Shown: one piece after another, positions 1 through 7,900 of the stretch
Position numbering within the stretch: the first letter of the stretch is position 1
How the letters are laid out: each line of letters opens with the position of its first letter
Assembly (NCBI GenBank): GCA_026770585.1
Contig: MU646502.1
Location: forward strand, 112,456 to 131,959
Direction: 5' to 3'
Source of the DNA: Baffinella frigidus
Taxonomy: Eukaryota; Cryptophyceae; Cryptomonadales; Baffinellaceae
Length of the DNA: 19,504 nucleotides
The notes under the pieces: model-generated
Databases searched by the model: none
What the model was told of the DNA's origin: nothing
The model's input: the letters and a program-made list of their open reading frames with translations, nothing else
Position numbers and translations under genes: made by a program

Positions 1-283
1 GAGAGAGAGAGAGAGAGGGTCCCGCGACTGTTGACTAACCGGGCCGGTTTTGTACCGGGACGACACCTAAACCGGACAGAGCTTCCACTTACACTGTAGC
101 AGCCACCGGGGGCTTCACGGATCCAGTCCATCTAAACGATCTGAACTGGAATCTTATCCATTGCCCAGGAACCTAACCGGAATTTCGCCTTGAATTCAAG
201 GCGAAAAGGAACTCGGCCGCTGCTAAGTCGTACCAGGGAAACCTTGAGTTAGTCAACCGCCGTTGACTAGTTTGACTAGTTAC
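1..283. other. Left edge: (GA)n and a perfect palindrome, no gene seen
   Basis: Begins with (GA)n to 18. A perfect 24-bp palindrome, 183-206, is centred on CCTTGAATTCAAGG. Repeated GTTGACTAG lies at 255-281. No exon of the minus-strand gene recognised. Confidence 0.5.
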
Positions 284-451
284 CACACAGCGGGCTACGA
301 AGGGATTTTCGGCCCGTTTTGGGCCGAGTTTCCGTTACCTTATCCGTACCTTATCCGTAGGAACCCCCCTATGCCCCTACGGGTTGCCTACCGTAGGGTC
401 CTAGGTCTGATCACAGAGGGGTTATCCAACATCCCTTCGAAGTCCGCTGTG
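284..451. mobile_element. Element A1, MITE-like, TIR CACACAGCGGGC
   Basis: Left end CACACAGCGGGCTACGAAGG and right end CCTTCGAAGTCCGCTGTG are imperfect inverted repeats. The core carries the CCTACCGTAGGGTCCTAGG palindrome shared with A2-A4, B and D. No coding capacity. It lies downstream of exon 4 of the minus-strand gene. Confidence 0.7.
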
Positions 452-502
452 CGGTTAGTCAACACGGGAGAGCGGTTCTGCAACCAAGGGGCCGGGCGGG
501 AC

Positions 503-577
503 CAGGAAGTTAACGACGACGAGCATGTAGACCAGCGCCAAGAACTGTCTCTGCGGCTGTGGAATCCACGTAATCCC
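503..577 (-). CDS. Membrane-protein gene, exon 4
   Basis: Twenty-five codons: GITWIPQPQRQFLALVYMLV then VVNFL. Acceptor CCCAG|GGGATT, donor CTG|GTCCCG, the donor resembling GTCCCT and GTCCCC of the protease gene. A short head copy lies at 682-704. The next exon is not in the window as far as I can see. Confidence 0.58.
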
Positions 578-3500
578 CTGGGTCAGGGTTTGGGGTTTAG
601 GGTGAGTGTTTGGGGGTAAGAGTTAGCGGGTGGGGTTTGGGGTTTGGGGTTTGGGGTTTGAGGTTTGGGTGCGAACAGAGCATCTGTGGAATCCACGTGA
701 CCCCCTGCTCAACCCCAGGACAAGGTTTAGGGTGGAGTTTTTAGAGGTTATCGGTTGGGGGTGGGGTTTAGGGTTCAGCACCGAGACAAAAGTCGAGAGT
801 GGAACGTCTCAAAGCAAAAGTGGAACCTCTGTTAACTTAAAAAGTAACAGTGGAATTCAGCACAGTCCAAAAACCGCGACAGCGTAGCTCTGCCTCACCC
901 GGGTTGGCAGACTATTCTCAAGTTGACATTCTGGATTCGTGGCACAAATCCGTCAACTTTGGGGCGGAAACGAGCCCCGTCCCGCCAAATGGGCGAGACC
1001 AAACCAGAGTGAGATAGTTTCAGTCAGAGTGTAGCGGGAGGAGGGTCGCTGCGCTGTGCAATAGAAAGCTTTCAAGGTCCTGGTAAAAGTTGACGGTGCT
1101 GGTACGAAACGTCCAGGACGTTTTGGACGTTTTTACGAATGTTGCATTGTTTTTACGAATGTTGCATTGTTTTTACGAAGGTTGCATTTTTACGAATGTT
1201 GCATTGTTTTGGCGGCCAAGGACTGAGGCAGGCCGGCAAGAGGAGGCAGGCCAATCAGACGGTGGGGGGTCATTGTTTAGTGTTTGGGGTTTGGGGTTTG
1301 GAGTTTGGGAGGATGTGCGGTTCAGGGGTTAGGAATTGAGATTTTAGGGAATAGGGTTTAGGGTTTAGGGTTTAGGTTTAGGGTTTAGGGTTCAGGGTTT
1401 AGGGTTTAGGGTTTAAGGTCCAGGGTGTAGGGTTGAGGATGAAGAGGGGAGTGGGGGGGGGGGCGTGCCTTCTTTTCCATGGCCCACTTCCTGACTTTGA
1501 TCGCATAGACGAGCCAGGTATCCACGACAGAGTTGCCCACGAAGGACAGCACGAACGTTCCCGCAATCACCCCTGGAAAACGTCACACCTCAACATGTGA
1601 ACACCTCGCTCCAAAGTTGACGGATTTGTACCACACACCCAGGGTGTCAACTTGTGAACAGTCCGCGAGAACCATGCGGGGTGTGTGGTACAAATCTGTC
1701 AACTTTGGAGCGAAAAAACGTATAGACGAGCCAGGTGTCCACGACAGAGTTGCCAACGAAGGGCAGCACCAACGGTCCCGCGACCACCCCTGCAAAGCTC
1801 ATCACGTCACCTCCACCAGCAACCCGTAGCAGCTTATAATCGGGTCAGGTACTGTAGTAATTTTCAGCAAAACCAAGGACGTCTCTTTGAATCTCTCCGT
1901 CAGCAATTCACAGGTCCCTAGGGCCTCCTACCGTAGGGTCGTACGAATAAATCCCACGTTGGAGGACAGCACGAACGTCCCAGCGACCACCCCTGGAAAG
2001 CGTCGCACGCTAACATGCTGGGTGTGTGGTACAAATCCGTCATCATTAGAGCGGAACAGAGCCACACAGCGGGCTTCGAAGGGATTTTGAATAACCCCTA
2101 AGCGATAAGACCTAGGACCCTACGGTAGGCAACCCGTAGGGGCATAGGGGGGTTCCTACGGTTAAGGTAACGGAAACTCGGCCCGAAATGGGGCGAAAAT
2201 CCCTTCATAGCCCGCTGTGTGACCCGGGCTCACCAAATTTGTGAGCCCAAATAGACTAAGAACCAGCTAGGCATGCACCACAGAGTTGCCTACGAAGGAC
2301 AGCACCAACGTCCCAGCGATCCCCCCTATCAAACGTCAAAACTGGTCAAACCGTTACGCCCCAGAACGGATTGCCGTTACGTCAAGGAACCGTGGTACAA
2401 GTGGTTCGGAACTTTTCGGGCAGACGGCTCCCTGGAAAATGTCGACCGGCGTGAGACCGGCTCTCCACTCGAGGCTAGAAATGTGACCATTTTAAAACAG
2501 AGGTTTGTTTACAAGTGAAGAAAAAAATAGGTGTGCAGTAATTTCCACACACATGGGGGCGTTTGGTCACGTAGCGGGCGGAATTCCGCCCACTACGTGA
2601 CCACGCCTGCCCGTGACTGGTACAAAAATTAACAACCCCACATCTAAATTAGTGCCATTTCTAGCCTCGAGTGGCTGTCTCAAGTTTATTTGGTCTCGCC
2701 AATTTGGTGAGCCCGGGCTCTTGTCCGCTCGGAGTTTGACTATTTTTTCCCGCACAGCTAGCATGTCAACTTAAGAATAGTCGGCCAACCCGAGTGAAGC
2801 AGAGCTGGTGTCCCGCCTGAGCGCTTCCTAGCTCCCACGAACCCTCACGGGAAGACCAAATCGTCGATTTAAAGATCTCAGATTTCCCTTACGGGGGATT
2901 CGGATTCGACCCCTCTGCCGGAAGGAAATGGCTCCAAACAAACGTCGATTTTGGTCTGACCGTGAGGGTTGGTGGTCTGCAACAGTCGGTTTGCCGGACT
3001 AATTCGCAAGTTGACACCCTGGGTTCCCAGTGCAAACGCGTCAACTTTGGAGCGAAAAGGAGCCTGGTCTCACCAAATTGGTGCGGCAGAATCAGACTGC
3101 CACAGAGCTAGGCTGCCCGCACGAGAATGCTAGAGGGGCCTATTTAAAACCGTTTGCTTTTACAAATGGGCATTTGTGTAGTAACTTTCGTGAGGTTGGT
3201 CACGTAACTGTGCGAAAACTGCACAGCCACGAGGTTGGTTACATTATCCTGGTACAAATATTTACAACCCCACATGTAAATAGGATCCTCCAGCATTCTC
3301 GAGTGGGCATGCTGCCACGGACCTCGCCGCAATCTGGTTGCAACAAGAGAAGGGACACCGTCCTCATCGTCGGCCCCACGCAGAGACGGGAGGAACAGAC
3401 AGCGATCACGCGCGCCAGCGCGGCGCGCGAGGACTGCCATGCGTGCGCGCGGGAGGAGGGAGGCAGGAGAGAGGGGGGCGCAGACCCCTAGCTCTGCCTC

Positions 3501-4147
3501 ACTCGGGGTTGACGGCGACTACTCTCAAGTTGACATGCGTGGTGTGCGGTACAAATCCGTCAACTTTGGAGCGAGAACGAGCCCGGGCTGACTAAATTGG
3601 TGCGCCCAAAATAGACTGCGAAGAGCTGGGATGAGGCCGTACCTGAGAAGGGCTCCAGCAGGTAGACGACCGTGAAGAAGAGAACCCATGATAAAACCCG
3701 CTTCAGCCCGGCGTCTTCCTGAGCTGTCTTGAGCCACAAGAATCCTGGACTGTCGTTGAATCCTGGCTTGCCAGAGGTGAGCACTGTCCGGTGCCGCCCG
3801 CCTTCCTGGCGTCGGACGCCCTGCCCCCACGCCAGGCCCCCCCCCATCTTTTCCCCACCCCAGGGTTCGCGCCCAGGGGTCGCCCGCTCGAACCCCCTTG
3901 AAAGCATGTGTACCCCCCGCTGTTTCACCCCAGCTCTCAGGATCCCGCGGCCCGAAGCGCGTCCGTCCGGGGCCGTCCATGGTTTCGCGAGGGAGCCAAG
4001 AGCGGGGGGAGTAGGCCTCTGCAGGACCGGTACCCCCGCGAAGGCCGGCGTCAAATGATGCGGGACGGTGAGACCGACGGCAGAGTTCGACGCTAGCATG
4101 AGGCTCAGCGCCATCCGTGTCCGCATGCGTGAGGAGACGCCCCCCAT
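503..4147 (-). CDS. Multi-pass membrane protein, N-terminal part (possibly AI-2E/UPF0118-like), 4 exons
   Basis: Minus-strand exons 4147-4075, 3762-3643, 1572-1469 and 577-503 join in one frame to 124 residues without a stop; phases agree at every junction. Residues 46-81 form a hydrophobic pair (KRVLSWVLFFTVVYLLEPFS then GVIAGTFVLSFVGNSVV), residues 82-99 end in a basic loop (KVRKWAMEKK), and residues 109-124 (RQFLALVYMLVVVNFL) are a further membrane segment. The YLL-x-PF helix, the G-T-F-x-L-S helix and a later PQRQ-FLALVYMLVVVN segment resemble the start of AI-2E/UPF0118 permease-like proteins; this is recognition by eye and not certain. The gene continues past the left edge or uses exons I did not find. 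Start uncertain: 4147, or the in-frame ATG at 4231. Exon 2 could also start at 3744 (in frame, six residues shorter). Echo copies of exons 3 and 4 support the gene being real. Confidence 0.62.
582..775 (-). repeat. Telomere-like GGTTTGGGGTTT tract
   Basis: GGGTTTGGGGTTTAGGG variants on the + strand, i.e. CCCTAAA/CCCCAAA in the sense strand of the minus-strand gene. Interrupted by the exon 4 echo. Confidence 0.75.
682..704 (-). pseudogene. Echo of minus-strand exon 4 head
   Basis: Minus strand GAGCAG|GGGGTCACGTGGATTC CACAGATG against CCCAG|GGGATTACGTGGATTC CACAGCCG. Upstream of exon 4 in transcript direction, next to TTTGGGG repeats. Confidence 0.65.
1278..1445 (-). repeat. Telomere-like TTTAGGG tract
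   Basis: GGGTTTAGGGTTTAGGG on the + strand, with TTCAGGG and GTAGGG variants, then a poly-G run near 1451. Lies 3' of minus-strand exon 3. Confidence 0.8.
1469..1572 (-). CDS. Membrane-protein gene, exon 3
   Basis: Two bases plus 34 codons: VIAGTFVLSFVGNSVVDTWL then VYAIKVRKWAMEKK. Acceptor TTCCAG|GGGTG. The 3' end fits best at AAG|GCACGC, a GC donor; AAA|GTCAGG nine codons earlier is an alternative. Three decayed head copies precede it in the transcript direction. Confidence 0.62.
1606..1713. mobile_element. Element F, palindromic GTTGACGGATTTGTACCAC family
   Basis: TCGCTCCAAAGTTGACGGAT at the left and its complement, with one mismatch, ending at TTTGGAGCGA on the right; the arms extend through TTTGTACCACACACCC. 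This is the clearest palindromic copy. Other copies or fragments lie near 915-1015, 2020-2052, 2758-2790, 3005-3100, 3515-3625, 4255-4325, 5078-5125, 7935-7996, 8086-8190, 8263-8370, 8795-8850 and 10008-10065. Confidence 0.72.
1721..2325 (-). pseudogene. Three echoes of minus-strand exon 3 head
   Basis: On the minus strand: 1789-1721 (acceptor TTGCAG|GGGTGG, reading GVVAGPLVLPFVGNSVVDTW), 1992-1963 (TTCCAG|GGGTGG, GVVAGTFVLSS) and 2325-2271 (GGGATCGCTGGGACGTTGGT, GIAGTLVLSFVGNSVV). All lie upstream of the real exon in transcript direction and repeat acceptor plus exon head. Confidence 0.78.
2063..2221. mobile_element. Element A2, MITE-like
   Basis: About 159 bp, bounded by CACACAGCGGGCTTCGAAGG and CTTCATAGCCCGCTGTGTG. 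The interior GACCTAGGACCCTACGGTAG is inverted relative to A1. It lies between decayed copies of minus-strand exon 3. Confidence 0.75.
2465..2674. mobile_element. Element G1, inverted repeat with internal palindrome
   Basis: Perfect 19-bp arms CCACTCGAGGCTAGAAATG (2465-2483) and complement (2656-2674). Inside lies a 38-bp near-perfect palindrome, 2565-2602, centred on GGCGGAATTCCGCC. Confidence 0.7.
2841..2969. mobile_element. Element H1, inverted repeat ACCCTCACGG
   Basis: ACCCTCACGGGAAGACCAAA and TCGTCGATTT at the left; CGTCGATTTTGGTCTGACCG and TGAGGGT at the right. The same family occupies protease intron 1 (H2). Confidence 0.65.
3115..3308. mobile_element. Element G2, inverted repeat
   Basis: Arms GCCCGCACGAGAATGCTAGA (3115) and TCCAGCATTCTCGAGTGGGC (ending 3308), with an interior similar to G1 (TACAACCCCACATGTAAAT against TTAACAACCCCACATCTAAA). 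Confidence 0.65.
3515..3625. mobile_element. Element F copy in intron 2 of the minus-strand gene
   Basis: Contains TCTCAAGTTGACATGCG, GGTACAAATCCGTCAACTTT and GGCTGACTAAATTGGTGCGC, the longer F consensus with an AGACT tail. It starts within 20 bp of the minus-strand donor at 3642. Confidence 0.6.
3643..3762 (-). CDS. Membrane-protein gene, exon 2
   Basis: Encodes FNDSPGFLWLKTAQEDAGLK then RVLSWVLFFTVVYLLEPFS, with two leading bases and one trailing base. Two in-frame acceptors 18 bp apart (CCAG|GATTC at 3762 and at 3744) could add or drop six residues. Donor CTCAG|GTACGG. The trailing G joins the GG of exon 3 to keep Gly65. Confidence 0.6.
4075..4147 (-). CDS. Membrane-protein gene, exon 1
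   Basis: Encodes MGGVSSRMRTRMALSLMLAS then NSAV plus one base. Donor GTCG|GTCTCACC resembles the protease gene's GTCTCA donors. The reading frame is open upstream to an ATG at 4231, and CTCCAG at about 4160 could also be an acceptor, so the 5' end is unsettled. Confidence 0.45.
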
Positions 4148-4380
4148 GGCCCCGATCCTGGAGAACGAGCGGTCCCCCCAAGGCGGTTCAAGGGGATATT
4201 GGCCAAAAGTTGATTCACTTACGAAAGTCATCTGTCAAAAGTCAAATCTGTCCTCGCCCTTTCTCGCTCCAAAGTTGACATATTTGCGTACAAACACCTG
4301 GTATGTCAACTTTATAGTAGTCCACTAACGAATTCCCCTTCTCGGGCAGGGTCTCGCGTCGTTGACGCGCAACTTGGACG
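4148..4380. promoter_or_regulatory. Divergent intergenic region shared by the two genes
   Basis: The two genes are head to head with only 149-233 bp between start codons, depending on the minus-strand start. The region must hold both promoters or one bidirectional promoter (inference). It contains an F-family hairpin (4255-4325) and an acceptor-like CTCGGGCAG ending at 4349, 31 bp before the protease ATG, which could be a 5'-UTR intron end or a trans-splice acceptor. No convincing TATA box is visible. Confidence 0.4.
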
Positions 4381-4973
4381 ATGCTGGGCCAAGCTGTCCG
4401 TTCGACGCTCCGGACATGGACGCCGCAAGCTGTGCGAGCGCGGAGCACGATCCCCGCCGCCGCTGCTTCGCGCTGCCCTGCGCTGATTGCTCCGTCCAGC
4501 CCAAGGTTCCGGCTCGCGAGCCGGAGCGCGCCGCAGGGAGCGGGTGCTCGGGGGCGGGCGCTGTCAGCGGGATTCCCTCCGCCGGGCGTGGAGGAGGCAA
4601 TAGGAGATCCGCAGACGGACCTGAGCACAAGCTTCAACTCCGTGATCAAGGTGTTCACAGTCGCGGCGTCCCCGAACTGGTTCATGCCGTGGCAGACGAA
4701 ACAGCAGCGGGAGAGCACGGGGAGCGGCTTCATCATTGAGGGGCGGCGCATCCTTACGAACGCGCATTGCGTCGCGGACCAGGCGCACGTAATGATCCGG
4801 AAACACGGCGACCCGACCAAGTACACAGCGCGCGTTGTCGCGGTGGGGCATGAATGCGATCTCGCGCTCCTCACAACAGACTCTGAGGAATTCTGGAAGG
4901 GCACAACGTCGCTCAAGGTCAGCGGGATCCCGGAGCTGCAGGACCCCGTCGCGGTCGTCGGATATCCCACAGG
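4381..4973 (+). CDS. Deg protease exon 1: presequence, catalytic His and Asp
   Basis: Encodes residues 1-197 and two bases of codon 198. It starts at the first in-frame ATG after a TGA at 4363-4365. The first ~70 residues are a basic, Ala/Ser-rich leader; the protease domain follows with GSGFII, TNAHC (His129 at 4765-4767) and ECDLALL (Asp160 at 4858-4860), ending in VVGYPTG. The donor is ACAGG|GTGCAAG. At 593 bp it is over five times longer than any other exon and is one of two for which I found no echo copy. Confidence 0.9.
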
Positions 4974-7900
4974 GTGCAAGCCACCCCGGGGAACCACCAA
5001 CCCTCACGGAAAGACCAAATCGTCGATTTTCAGACCTCAAATTCACCTTGCAGACACCCCAGATCTGGGGTGTCTGATCTTAAGTTGACAACATCTTGGT
5101 ACATAATCAACTTTTGGGAAAAGGTCGCGATCGATGGATTTGGTCCTCCCGTGAGGGTGGAATCGTCTGTGTTAATTGGTTTGTTGGCTGCTAGCACCCT
5201 CGGGTTTCGCCGGTTCCAGGTACTAGGTGTGTTAATTGGTTTGCCAGCGAGTGCCAGGAACCGGCGAAACCCGAGGGTCGATCTGGATCCCAACCCCTGC
5301 ACCCTAACCCCTCACCCCCACGCAGCGGCGACAACATCAGCGTGAGCGTCGGGGTGGTGTCGCGCGTGGAGCCGCAGCAGTACGTGCACGGCGCGACGTC
5401 CCTCCTCGCCATCCAGATCGATGCGGCGATCAACCCTGGTGCGCAGGGTGGAGGGTGGAGGGTGGAGGGTGGCGTGTTTGTGTCGCTCGTGCCCCCTTTC
5501 TGAGAGATAACGAGAGAGAGAGAGAGAGCGTCGATCTCGCGATCCAGATCGATGCTGCGATCAACCCCGGTGTGCAGGGTCTAGGGTTCAGGGTCTAGGG
5601 TGCAGGGTCTAGGGTGTAGGGTGTAGGGTGTAGGGTGTAGGGTGTAGGGTGTGGCTAACCCACAATGCTCCGCAGGCCCCTTGCGAATGGAATGCATACA
5701 TCTCCGAAACCCGAAACCCTGAACCCTGAACCCGAAACCCGAAACCCGAAACCCGAAACCCTGAACCCGAAACCCGAAACCCGAAACCCTGAACCCGAAA
5801 CCCGAAACCCGAAACCCGAAACCCCGGGATGCAGGCAACAGCGGGGGGCCTGCCATCATGAACAACGAGGTCCCTCACTCCCCTCCGCCCCGCCCCACCA
5901 AACCCTAAACCCTAGACCCTAAACCCTGAACCCTAAACCCGAAAACCCGAAAACCTAGACCCCAAACCCCAAACCCGAAACCCCGACCCTAAACCCTAAA
6001 CCCTGGACTCCAAACCTCGACCCCTAAACCCCAAACCCCAAACCTCAACCCCTAACCTTAAACACCAATCCCTAAACCCAGGTTGTAGGCGTGGCGTTCC
6101 AGAGTCTGGAGGGTGCAGAGAACATCGGCTTCATCATTCCGGTCTCATCCCTAACCCTAAACCCCAACCGCCAAGGTTGTGAACTCTAAATTCCAACCAC
6201 TAAAGGGTGTGAGCCCTTCACTCCAACCACTAAGGTTGTGAACCCTAAACCCCAACCACTAAGGTTGTGGACCCTAAACCCCAACCACTCAGGTTGTGGA
6301 CCCTAAACCCCAACCACTCAGGTTGTGAACCCTAAACCCCAACCACTAAGTCTCGGTTAGGAGTCAGGGTTCACAACCACGAAGGCAAGGTTGGTGGTCA
6401 AAAGTTCAGAGTTGAGGGTATGGCCAGCGGTGAGTCGGGGGTTGGGGTTTAGGGGTATAAGAGTAGTAGTAAGTCGATCACTTTTCAAAAGGTTGGGGGG
6501 TCTTTCTCGAGGCCTTTTTCTGAGGGTAATAAAAAAGAAGAAGAAGAAGGTTAGGGGTTAGGGTTTGGGTTTGTTCCAGAGTCTGGAGGGTGCGGAGAAC
6601 GTCGGCTTCATCAATCTCATCCCGGCGAGTATTTCTGAGAAATACGATTTCGGGGATCTCCGATTCGATTTGCAACGAAAATTACTACACGGACGTGACT
6701 GAAAATGTCCGGTGTGTAGTAATTTTCGTTGCCAGGATCGTATTTCTCAGAAATACTACCCAGGATGAAATCCGGTCTCAACCCTACCACTCAGAACACT
6801 ACCAGGAACATTCTAAAGTTAATTATTGGATTGTTTCTTAGGAAACACGCCAAAAGTCAGTAATTTTCGGTCACGTTACTCCGGATATCCGGTGCTGCGG
6901 TTCTTCGTAGTGTCCCTAGTGGAACCCTGCACCCTAAGCGCTTTGTCTTCTTAATTACGTTCAAGCCTGGAGATGAGTGATCCGGAAGTCTATGAGCCGT
7001 AAGACCCTAAACCCCAAACCCCGACTCAGGTGCCGATCATCAACCACTTCCTGGAGGATGTGGAGCGCAACCAGGGCAACTACGTCGGATTTCCCGCACT
7101 CGGAATCAGCTGCCAGGTCCCACCAAAACCCTACACCCCAAACCCTAAACCCCAAGATGTAAACCCTACATGCTAGACCCTGAACAGCCTGGACAGGGTG
7201 GGAGAGCAGGGGTTAGGGTGTAGGGTACTCGGTGTAGGGTGTAGGGTGTAGGGTGTAGGGTGTAGGGTGGGGGGGGTTGGGTTCGCCCTGGAGGATGTCG
7301 AGCGCAACCAGGGCAACTACGTTGGCCCGAAACCCGAAACCCTAGGCAACTACGTTGGCCCGAAACCCGAAACCCTGATTCCCCGCACTCGGAATCTCCT
7401 GCCAGGTTCTGGGTGCAGGGCGTAGGGTCTAGGGTGTATTGGTGAGGTTTGGAGAATAGGGTTTAGGGTTACCAAGGCAACTATGTTGGCTTGCCTGCTC
7501 TCGGAATCATCTGCCAGGCGAGCTCCCACCAACGGATTGAGGTTTTAGAGTTTGGTGAGTAGGGTGCGGGTCGGGGTTGTGGGTTTGGGGAGTCGGGTTT
7601 AGGGTGCTGGGTTACCACGGAAAGTATGTCGGATTCCCTGCTCTCGGAATCAGCTGCCAGGTCCCTAAACCCTAAACCTCAACCCATAAACCCTCCCTAA
7701 GCCCTAAACCCTAAGCCCTAAACCCTAAACCCTAAACCCTAAACCCTAAACCCTAAACCCTAACCCTAAACCCCGAACCTTGAACCCTAGACCCAAAACC
7801 CAAAACCCAAAACCCTAAACCCCAAACCCTAAACCCCAAACCCCAAACCCCAAACCCTAAATCAGGCGATGGAGAACCCCCAGATGCGGAAGTTCTTCAA

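Noticed and set aside
3525-4231. Long minus-strand frames (218 and 223 aa) as single-exon genes
   Set aside because: Only parts (4147-4075, 3762-3643) look protein-like and they join by splicing with matching phase; the Gly/Arg/Pro-rich stretch between lies in an intron.
4362-4739. Alternative + frame starting with TTG at 4362
   Set aside because: No ATG start, no domain, and it overlaps the clear Deg frame.
4242-5046. Minus-strand frames of 252, 160 and 101 aa opposite exon 1
   Set aside because: Shadows of the high-GC protease exon; no recognisable protein signal.
5581-5922. Open frames encoding repeated GFGFRV/GFRVSG or [10 protein letters not shown] proteins
   Set aside because: They are translations of CCCGAAA/TTTAGGG repeats, open in several frames at once. 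The same applies to [10 protein letters not shown] frames at 630-887, 11044-11301 and 16947-17180.
7663-7862. A chromosome end (telomere)
   Set aside because: Tracts are short, degenerate, found in both orientations and embedded in a gene, so they are interstitial.
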